64,000 bases of DNA from an uncultured Sphingomonas sp. (GCF_937859915.1 NZ_CALMAW010000029.1:1-64000); one strand, 5' to 3'; shown: positions 33,752 through 45,608, counted from the stretch's first letter. Notes: generated by a model from the letters alone, not told the origin. Made by a program: numbers and translations.

Positions 33752-34219
33752 TCAATGTCCCGAGGCGTCACAGGCGGTGATCGACCCATAGGCTCCTGCC
33801 TGCTGGTCGATCGTATAGCGGATCGCGCGGCAGCCATTGGCGCCGGTGGTGAGGCTGGGCACGGCATAGCCGCTCAGCATGCCGTCCTGCCAGCGTTGCG
33901 TCGTGCCGGTGGCAAGCGCGCGGTGGATCGCATCCTTTACCGCCTGTGATTGGAGCGGGGCGAAGCCGCCCGGGCCGACCAGCGGTGGCGGCGTAGCGAC
34001 ACTGGGCGCTGACGGCTGCGATGTCGCAGCGATCGGCGGCGCGGCGACCTCGACGCGCGCCGCCTGATGGCGATACGTCGCGAGCAGGATCAGCACGGCA
34101 AGTGCGAGATAGACGAGGATGGAGAGAAGCAGCGGCAGGCGGCCGTCCGTCCGCCGGGCGGCGGCGCGCCCGCCGAGACGTGTCAGCCAGCGGCCGGGAA
34201 GGGTGAACAGATCGAGCAT
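33752..34219 (-). CDS. hypothetical single-span membrane protein
   Basis: A 155-residue protein with a basic N-terminus (LTRLGGRAAARRTDGR), one membrane helix (LPLLLSILVYLALAVLILLATY, about residues 28-49) and a periplasmic part. That part begins with a proline/alanine-rich linker (to about 85) and ends in a small domain SGYAVPSLTTGANGCRAIRYTIDQQ with two cysteines near the end. The last part faintly resembles the surface-antigen domain of 17-kDa lipoproteins. It is convergent with the GST gene and divergent from the GT-C-like gene. Function unknown. Confidence 0.65.
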   Translation of the reverse strand: MLDLFTLPGRWLTRLGGRAAARRTDGRLPLLLSILVYLALAVLILLATYRHQAARVEVAAPPIAATSQPSAPSVATPPPLVGPGGFAPLQSQAVKDAIHRALATGTTQRWQDGMLSGYAVPSLTTGANGCRAIRYTIDQQAGAYGSITACDASGH

Positions 34220-34302
34220 GACGCGACGAATAGCATGGATCTCCGCCGAAGGAATGACGTCCGGCGATTGACGCGGCCGCGCGCTTCGCGGATCGCTCAG
34301 CG

Positions 34303-35694
34303 ATGATCGAGACGGGGGGCCTTCGAAATCGGAAGATCGGCGCGTGGCACGCCGGCCTGGCGCTGTTGGCGGCGGCGGCGGTGCAGCTGGCGGCGTTCTG
34401 GCCCGGGATCATGATCTGGGACGCGATCCGGCAATATCACCAGGCGCTGAGCGGGCATTACGACGATTGGCACCCGCCGGCGATGAACTGGCTGTGGCGG
34501 CAGCTGCTCGTCATCGATAGCGGGCCGGCGCCGATGCTCGCGCTGCAGGCGCTGCTCTATTGGGGCGGGTTCGCGCTGCTTGCGGCGGCCGCCTTGCGCG
34601 CGGAGCGACGACGCCTCGCGTCTGCGATCCTTGCCTGCGCGCTGCTGCCGATCCCCTTCCTGCTAGTCGGTACGGTGCTCAAGGACAGCCTGATGGCGGG
34701 TGCGTTGCTGTCCGCTGCCGGGCTGATCGCGATCGCGCGTCCCGACCAACGGCTTCCGCGGATCGTCGCCATCCTGCTCCTCGTCGCCGCAGCGACGCTC
34801 CGCTTCAACGCAGTGCCTGCCTGCCTTCCGCTGTTCGTCGCGGCCTTGCCCGGGGGGTGGCGGCGCACGCGCATCCGGCTCGCGCTGGTAACTGCGATCT
34901 CCGCGATCCCGCTGGTGCTGGCGATGCCCGTCGCCAACCGGCTGCTCCATGCCGAGCGCAGCGGAGTCGAATTGTCGCTGGTGATCTTCGATCTCGGCGG
35001 GATTGGCCGGTTCGCCGGAGTCGACGTCTTCCCGCCTGTCGCCATCGCCGATCCGGTCGCGGTCAACGCGCACTGCTACCAGCCGGTGTCGTGGGACGCC
35101 TACGCCTGGTGGGGTCCCGACCCGTGCCCGATCGGCTTTGCCGATCTGCAGCCGGCGTTCGCCGCGCAGCACCTCAACCCGTACCTTGTCTGGGCGAAGG
35201 CGATCGCCGCGCATCCTCTGGCGTACGCACAGCATCGCCTCGCGCATTTCAACGACAACAGCCGTTTCCTCGTCCACGACGCCGATCTGCCGACGCTGTC
35301 GCTCCAGACCGATCCCAATCCCTGGAGCTTTCAGCTTGCGCCGAGCAGGCTGCGCGACGCGATCGCCGCAGTGGCGAGCTGGAGCGGTCGCACGCCGCTC
35401 GGCTGGCCGATCTGCTGGCTCGCGCTCGGATTGGGAACGCTGGCACTCGCCTGGTCTCAGTGCAGCGGATCGATCGCGCTGCCGCTGGCGCTGTCGGCTT
35501 GGCTCTACGGGATGAGCTATCTTCCGCTCAGCGTCGCCTCCGAGGTGCGCTATCATTTTTGGACGATGACGGGGATCGCGCTTGCGACTGTCATCACGCT
35601 CGCCGACGCCCGCGGGGTTGCGCGGCGCGCGCTCATCATGGCCTTCGCGCCGTTGGTGCTCGTCCTCCTCCTGTGCGTCGCCGCACGCCTCTGA
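34303..35694 (+). CDS. multi-spanning membrane protein, GT-C glycosyltransferase-like
   Basis: A 463-residue inner-membrane protein with roughly ten hydrophobic helices. The first extracytoplasmic loop, PGIMIWDAIRQYHQALSGHYDDWHPP, has the acidic residues and HPP that mark uncharacterised GT-C-type proteins. Such enzymes transfer sugars from polyprenyl-phosphate donors on the periplasmic face. The large loop between the later helices contains NAHCYQP and WWGPDPCP with cysteines. The ribosome binding site is weak. The GH63-type glycosidase follows 16 bp after the stop, hinting at a shared role in glycan handling. Exact function unknown. Confidence 0.72.
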   Translation: MIETGGLRNRKIGAWHAGLALLAAAAVQLAAFWPGIMIWDAIRQYHQALSGHYDDWHPPAMNWLWRQLLVIDSGPAPMLALQALLYWGGFALLAAAALRAERRRLASAILACALLPIPFLLVGTVLKDSLMAGALLSAAGLIAIARPDQRLPRIVAILLLVAAATLRFNAVPACLPLFVAALPGGWRRTRIRLALVTAISAIPLVLAMPVANRLLHAERSGVELSLVIFDLGGIGRFAGVDVFPPVAIADPVAVNAHCYQPVSWDAYAWWGPDPCPIGFADLQPAFAAQHLNPYLVWAKAIAAHPLAYAQHRLAHFNDNSRFLVHDADLPTLSLQTDPNPWSFQLAPSRLRDAIAAVASWSGRTPLGWPICWLALGLGTLALAWSQCSGSIALPLALSAWLYGMSYLPLSVASEVRYHFWTMTGIALATVITLADARGVARRALIMAFAPLVLVLLLCVAARL

Positions 35695-35710
35695 ACTCGC
35701 GAAGGACCCC

Positions 35711-38383
<2,673 letters not shown>

Positions 38384-38391
38384 GCGCGGGC

Positions 38392-38493
38392 CGTTCCCCG
38401 GCGAAGGCCGCGGGGCCCAGGCCCCACGTTGCGTATCGGACGGTGCGCCTGCCAGCTGCTCCGGGCCTGGGCATCGGCCTGCGCCGGGGAACG
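38392..38493. repeat. intergenic inverted repeat, family A
   Basis: CGTTCCCCGGCGAAGGCCG (38392-38410) matches the reverse complement of 38475-38493 at 18 of 19 positions, and the inner parts (GGGGCCCAGGCCCC against GGGCCTGGGC) continue the pairing. A similar element lies at 50054-50160. It lies just after the glycosidase stop, between convergent genes, which suits a REP-type palindrome that may also stop transcripts from both sides. Confidence 0.75.
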
Positions 38494-38503
38494 AGTGGAC
38501 GGC

Positions 38504-39916
38504 TCAGAACAGCGAGCCCACCAGCCGCGCCAGATTTTCGAGGAGCTTCTGTAGTTTCGGCCGCTGGCGCCACGTCTCGAGCTCGACCTCGTCGCTCCCC
38601 TCGAGATAGCCGCGCTGGACCTTTTCGAGCGCCGCGACCGACGCCGCGTCGTAGAGCAGCAGGCTTGCCTCTTCGTTGAGCTGGAAGGAGCGCAGGTCGA
38701 CGTTGCTCGATCCGATGATCGCCAGCCGCCCGTCGATGCTGACGTTCTTGGCGTGGAGCAGGAAGTTGCGGAACAGGTGGATGTGCACGCCGGCCTTGAG
38801 CAGGTCGTCATAATAGGAGCGCTGAGCGAGGTTGACCATGCGCTGGTCCACCACCTCGGACAGCACGAGATGCACCTCGACGCCGCGCACCACCGCGGTG
38901 CGCATCGCCCCGAGCACGTCCTCGTCGGGGATGAAATAGGGCGTCGCTATGACAACGCGCTCGCGCGCCTGGTGCGTCTGCCAGACGAGCAGCGTCTCGA
39001 AGCCTTCGAGCGGATAGTCCGATCCGCTCGGCAGCAGCTGCGCCTGCGCGTCGCCTGTGGCGGGCGGGATGTCGAGTTCGCTGTCGGGCAGCGTCTGCGT
39101 CTCCAGAAACCAGTCGCCGCGGATCACCGCCTCGATCTCGGCGACCACCGGCCCGGTGACGCGCACGACCAGTTCGCGGTTGACCACGCCCTTGCGGAAA
39201 GTCTTCGAGACGAGATTCTGCGAGCCCGCGTAGCCGATCGAGCCGTCGATCGCGAACAGCTTGCGATGGTTGCGCATGTCGCGGCGGGTGCGGTCGCGGA
39301 GCAGGCGGAACGGCAGCGCCTCGACGACCTCGACGCCATTGTCGCGCAGCAGGGCGCGCGAGCGGCGGATCCATTTGTGCGAGCCGACCGGGTCGACCAT
39401 CACGCGACAATGCACGCCGCGCTGGACCGCGCGACCGAGCGCGGCGGCGACTTTCTGTCCGACCTCGTCGTCGGCGAAGATATAGACCAGCAGGCGCACG
39501 CAGCGCCGCGCGGCATCGATGTCGGCGACCAGCCGGTCGACGACGCCGTCATAATCGTCGATCATCTCGACCGTGTTGCCGCCGGTCGCGGGCATGTAGC
39601 CAAGCCGGCGCGAGAGGTCGGCGATCGGGTCCGCCGCGCCGCAATCGGCGGGCGCCCGGTCTCGCAGGCGCTGCGCGAGCGCATCGAAAAAGGGTCGCAG
39701 CGCGCGAAAGCGGTCCGTCCGCCATTTGGGAAAACGCGGGCTGCCGATCGCCAGGAACAGCAGCACGCCGGGCACTGGCAGAAAGAAGATCAGCAGCAGC
39801 CAGGCGCGCGCTGCGGCCGGCGGCCGTCGCAGCGGCACGATCGCCACCGCGGCGATGCGGATCGCCCATTCGAGGATATAATAAGCGGTCTCGAGGTGCG
39901 TGCTGGATATCGACAT
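38504..39916 (-). CDS. cardiolipin synthase-type phospholipase D protein
   Basis: A 470-residue membrane enzyme. Two N-terminal helices (AYYILEWAIRIAAVAIVPL and ARAWLLLIFFLPVPGVLLFL) precede two PLD domains with HKD motifs: NHRKLFAIDGSIGYAGSQN and LLHAKNVSIDGRLAIIGSSN. Cls enzymes join two phosphatidylglycerols into cardiolipin and glycerol. The start at 39916 begins at the first helix; upstream codons look non-coding. It stands alone, convergent with the glycosidase gene. Assignment to synthase rather than a hydrolase rests on the two N-terminal helices. Confidence 0.92.
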   Translation of the reverse strand: MSISSTHLETAYYILEWAIRIAAVAIVPLRRPPAAARAWLLLIFFLPVPGVLLFLAIGSPRFPKWRTDRFRALRPFFDALAQRLRDRAPADCGAADPIADLSRRLGYMPATGGNTVEMIDDYDGVVDRLVADIDAARRCVRLLVYIFADDEVGQKVAAALGRAVQRGVHCRVMVDPVGSHKWIRRSRALLRDNGVEVVEALPFRLLRDRTRRDMRNHRKLFAIDGSIGYAGSQNLVSKTFRKGVVNRELVVRVTGPVVAEIEAVIRGDWFLETQTLPDSELDIPPATGDAQAQLLPSGSDYPLEGFETLLVWQTHQARERVVIATPYFIPDEDVLGAMRTAVVRGVEVHLVLSEVVDQRMVNLAQRSYYDDLLKAGVHIHLFRNFLLHAKNVSIDGRLAIIGSSNVDLRSFQLNEEASLLLYDAASVAALEKVQRGYLEGSDEVELETWRQRPKLQKLLENLARLVGSLF

Positions 39917-40115
39917 CGCCGCCGAGCCTAGCCGCATCGCCGCAGCAGGAACATCGCGCTTTTCGGGCGATGGCGATCCCATTTCGACCGATGCCCGATT
40001 AGACGTTGGTCTGAGGACGATAGTCTATGCGGCTTTGGTCCTATCGATCTTAACCGAATTCCCCCAGATGCGATCGACGACCCGGCATCGACGCGGGGAA
40101 AAGTCGGGCGATCTG

Positions 40116-40364
40116 ATGGCTTTTGAGGTGCGATTACTGTTTGCGGACGACGGACCGCCTGAGGTGGCCATCCGCTGCGATACGCTTCGCCAGGCGGTAG
40201 AGTCGGCGTTCGAGATTGCCGACGATCACGGCACCGGCGTGTCGCACCATCGCCGCGCCACCTGGGTCAACGTCTATGACGACCGTCGCCTCGAGCTGTC
40301 GGTCCAGGTCATCGAGGGCGGGCTCAGCGGCGCGCGATCTCAGCGGCGATCGCAGTCCAAGTAA
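40116..40364 (+). CDS. hypothetical small protein
   Basis: An 82-residue frame beginning MAFEVRLLFADDGPPEVAI, then a helix (DTLRQAVESAFEIADDHG) and RATWVNVYDDRRLELSVQVIEGG, with a basic tail. The beta-alpha-beta-beta layout and codon use look coding, but the Shine-Dalgarno sequence is weak and its last 41 bp overlap the convergent small gene at 40324-40500. No function can be given. Confidence 0.5.
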   Translation: MAFEVRLLFADDGPPEVAIRCDTLRQAVESAFEIADDHGTGVSHHRRATWVNVYDDRRLELSVQVIEGGLSGARSQRRSQSK

Positions 40365-40500
40365 GCAGCACCTCGCCGGTGGCGAACCGCATCTGATGAG
40401 CGGCGAAGGCTTGTGCGTCGACGCCAAGATGCGCGATCATCGCGTCGGCCATCTGTTGAATCCGTGTCGCGCGATCGTGCGCGTCGTCAAAGTCACTCAT
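40324..40500 (-). CDS. hypothetical small helical protein
   Basis: A 58-residue frame reading MSDFDDAHDRATRIQQMADAMI, then HLGVDAQAFAAHQMRFATGEV and LLTWTAIAAEIARR: three short amphipathic helices, no signal or membrane span. The start follows GGATATGGG. It overlaps the end of the convergent 82-residue frame, so one of the two could be a shorter gene than drawn. Function unknown. Confidence 0.55.
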   Translation of the reverse strand: MSDFDDAHDRATRIQQMADAMIAHLGVDAQAFAAHQMRFATGEVLLTWTAIAAEIARR

Positions 40501-40758
40501 CCCATATCCGGTGGCGTCGCGGACCCCGTGGCCGCAGAGAAACGAGCGATGCATCGGGCGGCATCGGCGGCAGCCGTGATACGGTCCGCGTCGCGGCGGA
40601 TAGCGTCGCCCCGCGGACGCGTCCCGGACCGCGACCGCGCGCATGTCCCATAATCGCTGCGGTGCGACCAAGGTCTAGTGCGCGGCCGATCTCCCGATTC
40701 GCGGCCGGCCGTCGAGGGGCATGGAAGGGGCCGATACCGTCGTCGGACCCCGCCCTTG

Positions 40759-41646
40759 CTAGCGTGAGACCTGTTTGGCGAAGGCGGTGAGATCGTCCAG
40801 CACGGCGGCGCGCCCGCGAAAGGGTCGGGCAATCGCGGTCACCAGCCCGACATGGCCTATGTCGGGATAGCGCTTGCGCTCGACGGCATCGCCGGCGGCG
40901 CGCAACCGGCGCTCGAGAGAGTCACTGTTCGATGGCCGGACCGTGCCGTCCTTGTCGCCTGTCGCGAGGAACGCCGGCGGATCGCCGGCGCGAACAAAAT
41001 TGACCGGCTGCGTCGAGGCAGCGTCGGCCACGCCGCCGAACGTCGTCGTGGCGATCCCGCTATCGAGCGGCAGGAAATCATACGGTCCGGCAAGCCCGAT
41101 CAGTCCGCGGATACGATCACGATCGGCACCAAGCCAGCGCGGATCGAATGCGAGCATGGCGGCATCATAGGCGCCGGCCGAGTGGCCGGCGAGCAGCAGC
41201 CGACGCGGATCACCGCCGTAGCGGCCCGCATGCCCGACGACCCAGCGCACGGCGGCGGCATTGTCTTCGAGGAAAAACGGATAGGCGATTTGCGGCAGAA
41301 GCCGATAGTCGGGGATCGCGACGAGGAAACCGCGTGCGGCCAGCGCGCGGCCGACAAAGGCATAGCCGTCCTTGGTGCCCGAATTCCACGATCCGCCATA
41401 GAAGAAGACGATCACCGGCAGTGGCGCCGCGCGGGCGCCGATCGGGGCGTAGAGGTCGAGCCGCTGGCGGGGATCCGCGCCGAACGCGACATCATCCGCG
41501 ACCTTCGCGACGCCGCTATCCTTGGGCACCAGCGTGTCGAACGTCTTGAGCGGCGAGCAGGCGACCGCCAGAAGCGCGAGCAGCGCGCCGATCAGCGGAC
41601 GGCGTCCGCGCGTTTCGATCGTCACATCCGTCCCTTTGCGCAACAT
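40759..41646 (-). CDS. alpha/beta hydrolase, esterase/lipase lipoprotein
   Basis: A 295-residue carboxylesterase-type hydrolase. The N-terminus is a lipoprotein signal ending LLAVACSPL. The oxyanion hole is FFYGGSWNSG, the nucleophile elbow AGHSAGAYDA, and the catalytic His DIGHVG, with the acid in the ATGDKDGTV region. This is the BD-FAE/carboxylesterase fold, likely a periplasmic- or outer-membrane-anchored esterase of unknown substrate. A GTG seven codons inside (41625), preceded by AAAGGGACG, is an alternative start that would give a tighter signal peptide. Confidence 0.88.
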   Translation of the reverse strand: MLRKGTDVTIETRGRRPLIGALLALLAVACSPLKTFDTLVPKDSGVAKVADDVAFGADPRQRLDLYAPIGARAAPLPVIVFFYGGSWNSGTKDGYAFVGRALAARGFLVAIPDYRLLPQIAYPFFLEDNAAAVRWVVGHAGRYGGDPRRLLLAGHSAGAYDAAMLAFDPRWLGADRDRIRGLIGLAGPYDFLPLDSGIATTTFGGVADAASTQPVNFVRAGDPPAFLATGDKDGTVRPSNSDSLERRLRAAGDAVERKRYPDIGHVGLVTAIARPFRGRAAVLDDLTAFAKQVSR

Positions 41647-41680
41647 CGCCGTCCCGCGCGCGTCGCCGGGGCTACGGGCT

Positions 41681-43393
41681 CTAACGACTTGTACGACGGG
41701 CGGGATCCACGGATCGGCCGGCCGAAGCGACGTCGCAGGCGACGAGCAGACGGCTCGCCTGGGCGCGGGCCTCGTCGGTGACCTCGGCGCCGGACAGCAT
41801 CCGTGCGATCTCCTCGCGGCGTTCCGCGGCGTCGAGCAGGCGAACACCGGTGCGCGTGACGATGCCGTCGTGGCGCTTGGCGATCAGGAACTGGCGATCG
41901 GCGCGGGCGGCGACCTGTGGGCTGTGCGTGACGACCAGCAGCTGCGCCTTGCCGGCAAGCCGCGCCAGCCGGTCGCCGATCGCGGAAGCCACCGCCCCGC
42001 CGACGCCGCGATCGATCTCGTCGAACACCATTGTCCGCGCGCCGCCCGCCTCCGCCAGCGCGACCTTGAGCGCGAGGATGAAGCGCGACAATTCGCCGCC
42101 GCTGGCGATCTTGATCAGCGGCGCGAACGGCGCACCGGGGTTGGTCGCAATCAGGAACTCGACGCGGTCGCGGCCGTCGGCGCCCCATTGCGCCTCGGGC
42201 AGCCGCTCGACTGCGGTACGGAAGCGCGCGGCATCGAGCTTGAGCGGCGCGAGTTCGCCCGCCACCGCCGCATCGAGCCGGGCGGCGGCTTCGGTCCGCT
42301 CCGCGGTCAACATGGCGGCAGCGGCGTCATAGGCTGCGCGCGAGGTGGCGACGTCGCGCTCGAGCGCGGCCAGGCCTTCGCCGCCGGCTTCGATCCGCTC
42401 GAGCCGCGTGGCCAGTTCTTCGGCGAGTGCGGCAAGTTCGTCGGGTTGGACGCGGTGCTTGCGCGCGAGGCCGCGCAGATCGAACAGCCGCGTCTCCATC
42501 CCCTCGAGCCGCTCGGGGTCGAAGGCGAGCGCGGCGCTGGCCTGGGCCAACGCATCTTCGGCTTCGGACGCCTCGATCACCGCACGATCGAGCGCGGCGA
42601 GCGCCGTTGCCAGTGCCTCATGTTCGTGCGCGATGCGGTCGAGCCGACGCGCCGCCTGCCGCAGGCCCGCCAGCGCGCCGGCGGAACCGTCGAGGTGATC
42701 CGACACGCTGCTCAGCTCCTCGGCGAGCCGCGCGCCCTTCTGCATCGTTGCACGCTCGCTTGCGAGCATCTCTTCCTCGCCGGCTTCGGGGGCCAGCTGG
42801 CGCAGTTCGGCGACGCTGTGCTCGAGCCATTCGCGGTCGCGCTCGGCGGTCTCGAGATCGGCCTGGGCGGCAGCCAGTGCCGCCTCGGCCTGGCGCCAAC
42901 GGGTGTGGGCCGAAGCGACGGCCGTCGTATCGAATCGCCCGAAGGCGTCGAGCAGCGCGCGATGACCGCGCGCCGCGAGCAGCCCGCGATCGTCATGCTG
43001 GCCATGGATCTCGACCAGCCGTCCGCCGAGCTCGCGCAACAGCGCGGCAGAAACCGGCTGATCGTTGACGCTGGCGCGGCTGCCGCCGTCGGCCTTGACG
43101 ATCCGGCGCACGACGAGGGCCTCGCCGGGCTCGCCCTCGAGGCCGTTGTCGGCCAGCAGCGCGGCGATCACGGCATCGCCGTCGACCTCGAAGCTCGCGG
43201 TCACCACCGCCTGCGTCGCGCCGTGGCGGACCAGCGACGTCTCGGCACGCTGGCCGAGGGCAAGCCCCAGAGCGTCGAGCAGGATCGACTTGCCCGCACC
43301 GGTTTCCCCGGTGAGCGCACCGAGCCCAGCGGAGAAATCAAGGTCGAGCGCCTCGATCAGCACGACGTCGCGAATGGCCAGCCGGATCAGCAT
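41681..43393 (-). CDS. recN: DNA repair protein RecN
   Basis: A 570-residue SMC-like ATPase that helps repair double-strand breaks. Walker A is GETGAGKS (residues 29-36). A long alanine/glutamate coiled coil occupies the middle, and Walker B with the D-loop is GARTMVFDEIDRGVGG followed by THSPQVAARA. The LexA-type box GAAC-N7-GAAC lies 34-48 bp before the start, so the gene is under SOS control. It lies behind bamD on the same strand and is possibly also read from that promoter. Confidence 0.97.
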   Translation of the reverse strand: MLIRLAIRDVVLIEALDLDFSAGLGALTGETGAGKSILLDALGLALGQRAETSLVRHGATQAVVTASFEVDGDAVIAALLADNGLEGEPGEALVVRRIVKADGGSRASVNDQPVSAALLRELGGRLVEIHGQHDDRGLLAARGHRALLDAFGRFDTTAVASAHTRWRQAEAALAAAQADLETAERDREWLEHSVAELRQLAPEAGEEEMLASERATMQKGARLAEELSSVSDHLDGSAGALAGLRQAARRLDRIAHEHEALATALAALDRAVIEASEAEDALAQASAALAFDPERLEGMETRLFDLRGLARKHRVQPDELAALAEELATRLERIEAGGEGLAALERDVATSRAAYDAAAAMLTAERTEAAARLDAAVAGELAPLKLDAARFRTAVERLPEAQWGADGRDRVEFLIATNPGAPFAPLIKIASGGELSRFILALKVALAEAGGARTMVFDEIDRGVGGAVASAIGDRLARLAGKAQLLVVTHSPQVAARADRQFLIAKRHDGIVTRTGVRLLDAAERREEIARMLSGAEVTDEARAQASRLLVACDVASAGRSVDPARRTSR

Positions 43394-43426
43394 TGGCCGA
43401 CCCTTACGCGATCAGGCGGCGCAAGA

Positions 43427-43441
43427 GAACAGGGCACGAAC
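43427..43441 (-). promoter_or_regulatory. LexA operator (SOS box) for recN
   Basis: GAAC-AGGGCAC-GAAC, with exactly 7 bp between the two GAAC units, is the known alphaproteobacterial LexA box (GTTC-N7-GTTC on the other strand). It lies 34 to 48 bp upstream of the recN start, between recN and bamD. RecN is SOS-induced in most bacteria, which supports the call. Confidence 0.85.
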
Positions 43442-43461
43442 GGCAGACCGTTCCCCCGCCG

Positions 43462-44292
43462 TCACTTCTGCTTCTTGGCCTTCTCGTGCCGGGCATGACG
43501 CGACAGCGCGTCGGGCGCCTTCTTCTCGACGAGATTATAGGCGCGCTCATACCATTTCGAGCCCGGATAGTTGGCGCCGAGCACCGCCGCCGCATCCTTC
43601 GCCTCGTTGGGAAGGCCCATGGCGAGATAGGATTCGGTCAGGCGCTCGAGCGCCTCGGGCACGTGCGTGGTGGTCTGATATTTGTCGATCACGATCCGGA
43701 ATCGGTAGATCGACGCCAGCCATTGCGAACGGCGCTGGTAGAAGCGGCCGATCTCCATCTCCTTGCCGCCGAGATGGTCGTTGACGAGATCGATCTTGAG
43801 CCGCGCGTCTGCGGCATATTTGGTGTCGGGATAGCGGCGGATCAGCTCGCCCAGCGCATCGAGCGCCTGACTGGTGATCTTCTGGTCGCGCGTGACGTCG
43901 TTGATCTGCTCGTAATAGTCGATCGCGATCAGATAATAGGCGTAGGGCGCGTCGCGGTTGCCGGGATGGATCGACAGGAAGCGCTGTGCGGACTTGATCG
44001 AATCCGAATAGCTGCGCGCGAGATAATAGCTGTAGGCGCTCATCAGCTCGGCGCGGCGTGCCCAGATCGAATAGGGATGCTGGCGCTCGACCTCGTCGAA
44101 CAGCTGGGCCGCGAGCTTATACTGCTTCCGGTCGAGCCGATCGATCGCAAGGCTGTACAGCGTGTCGACGTCGCGCGCGATGAAGCGCGTGTCCGCTTTC
44201 TTCTTGTCGCCATGGGCGCAGCTCGCAAGAGGCGCGAAGGCGACCGCGGCAAGGGCGGCGAGGAGGAGCGGACGGGTGGCGAGACGCTGCAT
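43462..44292 (-). CDS. bamD: outer membrane protein assembly factor BamD
   Basis: A 276-residue lipoprotein. The signal peptide ends in the lipobox LASC (APLASCAHG), then five TPR-like repeats: YSLAIDRLDRKQYKLAAQLFDEVERQHPYSIW-type (first), SYYLARSYSDSI, GELIRRYPDTKYAADA and VLGANYPGSKWYERAY. BamD is the essential lipoprotein that docks on BamA to insert beta-barrel proteins. AAGGAGCGTGTC supports the ATG at 44292. recN follows, and the GT4 gene is divergent. Confidence 0.95.
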   Translation of the reverse strand: MQRLATRPLLLAALAAVAFAPLASCAHGDKKKADTRFIARDVDTLYSLAIDRLDRKQYKLAAQLFDEVERQHPYSIWARRAELMSAYSYYLARSYSDSIKSAQRFLSIHPGNRDAPYAYYLIAIDYYEQINDVTRDQKITSQALDALGELIRRYPDTKYAADARLKIDLVNDHLGGKEMEIGRFYQRRSQWLASIYRFRIVIDKYQTTTHVPEALERLTESYLAMGLPNEAKDAAAVLGANYPGSKWYERAYNLVEKKAPDALSRHARHEKAKKQK

Positions 44293-44417
44293 GACACGCT
44301 CCTTAGCGGCTCGATCCGGATGTGGGAAGCGGCGCGAACGGGGGGTTTGAAAGGTCGTGCAACATTTCGCCGGCGGACTGAATGCGCTCTTAACGCATCT
44401 ATGCGAGAAGGCGAGCC

Positions 44418-45593
44418 ATGCTGCGTGTGCTGACGCTTTCGACCCTGTTCCCCGACCGCGTCCGTCCGACGTTCGGCGTGTTCGTCGAACGCCAGACGCG
44501 CGGGCTCGCGGCCCTATCCGATGTCGAGCTGCAGGTGGTCGCGCCGATCGGGGTGCCGCGTTGGCCGCTGTCGCGGCATCCGAACTGGCGCGGCCTGGCG
44601 GCGATTCCGGAGCGAGAGACATGGCAGGGGCTGACGGTACACCGTCCGCGTTTTCCGGTCCTGCCGGGCATGGGGCGGTTCAACCCGCGCGCTCTGGCGT
44701 CGACGCTGCTGCCGATGCTGCGCGACGTGCGGCGGGACTTCCGCTTCGATGTCATTGACGCCGAATTCTTCTTCCCCGACGGACCGGCCGCGGTACGGCT
44801 GGGGCGTGCGCTCGGCGTGCCGGTGTCGATCAAGGCGCGGGGCGCGGACATCCACCATTGGGGCACGCAGCGCTCGACTGCCAGGCAGGTACGCGAAGCG
44901 GGGCTTGCGGCAGACGGGATGCTGGCGGTGAGCGCGGCGCTCAAGGCGGATATGATCGCGCTCGGGCTGCCGGGGGAGCGGATCGCGGTCCATTATACCG
45001 GTGTCGATCTCGATCGCTTCCGGCCGGCGGCGGACCGGTCGGCGGCGAAGGCTGCGCTAGGCGTTGCGGGGCCGCTGCTACTCTCGGTCGGCGCGCTGAT
45101 CCCGCGCAAGGGGCACGATCTCGTCATCGAGGCGATGCAGGACCTGCCCGCGGCGACCTTGATGATCGCGGGGCAGGGGCCTGAGCGCGCGGCGCTCGAC
45201 GCGCTGGTGAAGGCGCGGGGGCTCGGGGACCGGGTCAAGCTGCTCGGCAGCCAGGCGCATGACGCGCTGCCCGCGTTGGCGGCGGCGGCAGATGTCGGGG
45301 TGCTGGTATCGGCCTCGGAGGGGCTCGCCAATGCGTGGGTCGAGGCGCTCGCCTGCGGGGCGCCGATCGTGATCGCCGACGTCGGCGGTGCGCGCGAACT
45401 GGTCGATCGGCTCGAGGCTGGGCGATTGGTCGCGCGCGAGCCGGCGGCGATCGCGGCGGGGGTGCGCGCGGTGCTGGCGGCGGGCTATGATCCCCAAGCG
45501 GTGCGCGCGACGGCCGAGCGGTTCACGTGGGAGGCGAATGCAGCGGCGTTGCGCGCGCATCTGACAGCAGTGGCCGCAAAGTCCTCTCGTTAG
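44418..45593 (+). CDS. glycosyltransferase family 4 protein
   Basis: A 391-residue GT-B enzyme. The N-terminal domain begins LRVLTLSTLFPDRVRPTFGVFVERQ; the linker has VHYTGVDLDRFRP; the C-terminal nucleotide-sugar domain shows LLSVGALIPRKGHDLVIEAM and the E-x7-E-type segment SASEGLANAWVEALACGAPIV. It transfers a sugar from a nucleotide-sugar donor, probably to an envelope polysaccharide. No polymer cluster surrounds it. Divergent from bamD. Acceptor unknown. Confidence 0.93.
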   Translation: MLRVLTLSTLFPDRVRPTFGVFVERQTRGLAALSDVELQVVAPIGVPRWPLSRHPNWRGLAAIPERETWQGLTVHRPRFPVLPGMGRFNPRALASTLLPMLRDVRRDFRFDVIDAEFFFPDGPAAVRLGRALGVPVSIKARGADIHHWGTQRSTARQVREAGLAADGMLAVSAALKADMIALGLPGERIAVHYTGVDLDRFRPAADRSAAKAALGVAGPLLLSVGALIPRKGHDLVIEAMQDLPAATLMIAGQGPERAALDALVKARGLGDRVKLLGSQAHDALPALAAAADVGVLVSASEGLANAWVEALACGAPIVIADVGGARELVDRLEAGRLVAREPAAIAAGVRAVLAAGYDPQAVRATAERFTWEANAAALRAHLTAVAAKSSR

Positions 45594-45608
45594 AGGGAGA
45601 GGGCGTAT

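Noticed and set aside
41522-43498. A 658-codon open frame antisense to recN
   Set aside because: The minus strand encodes RecN with Walker A and B motifs; the antisense frame has no motif.
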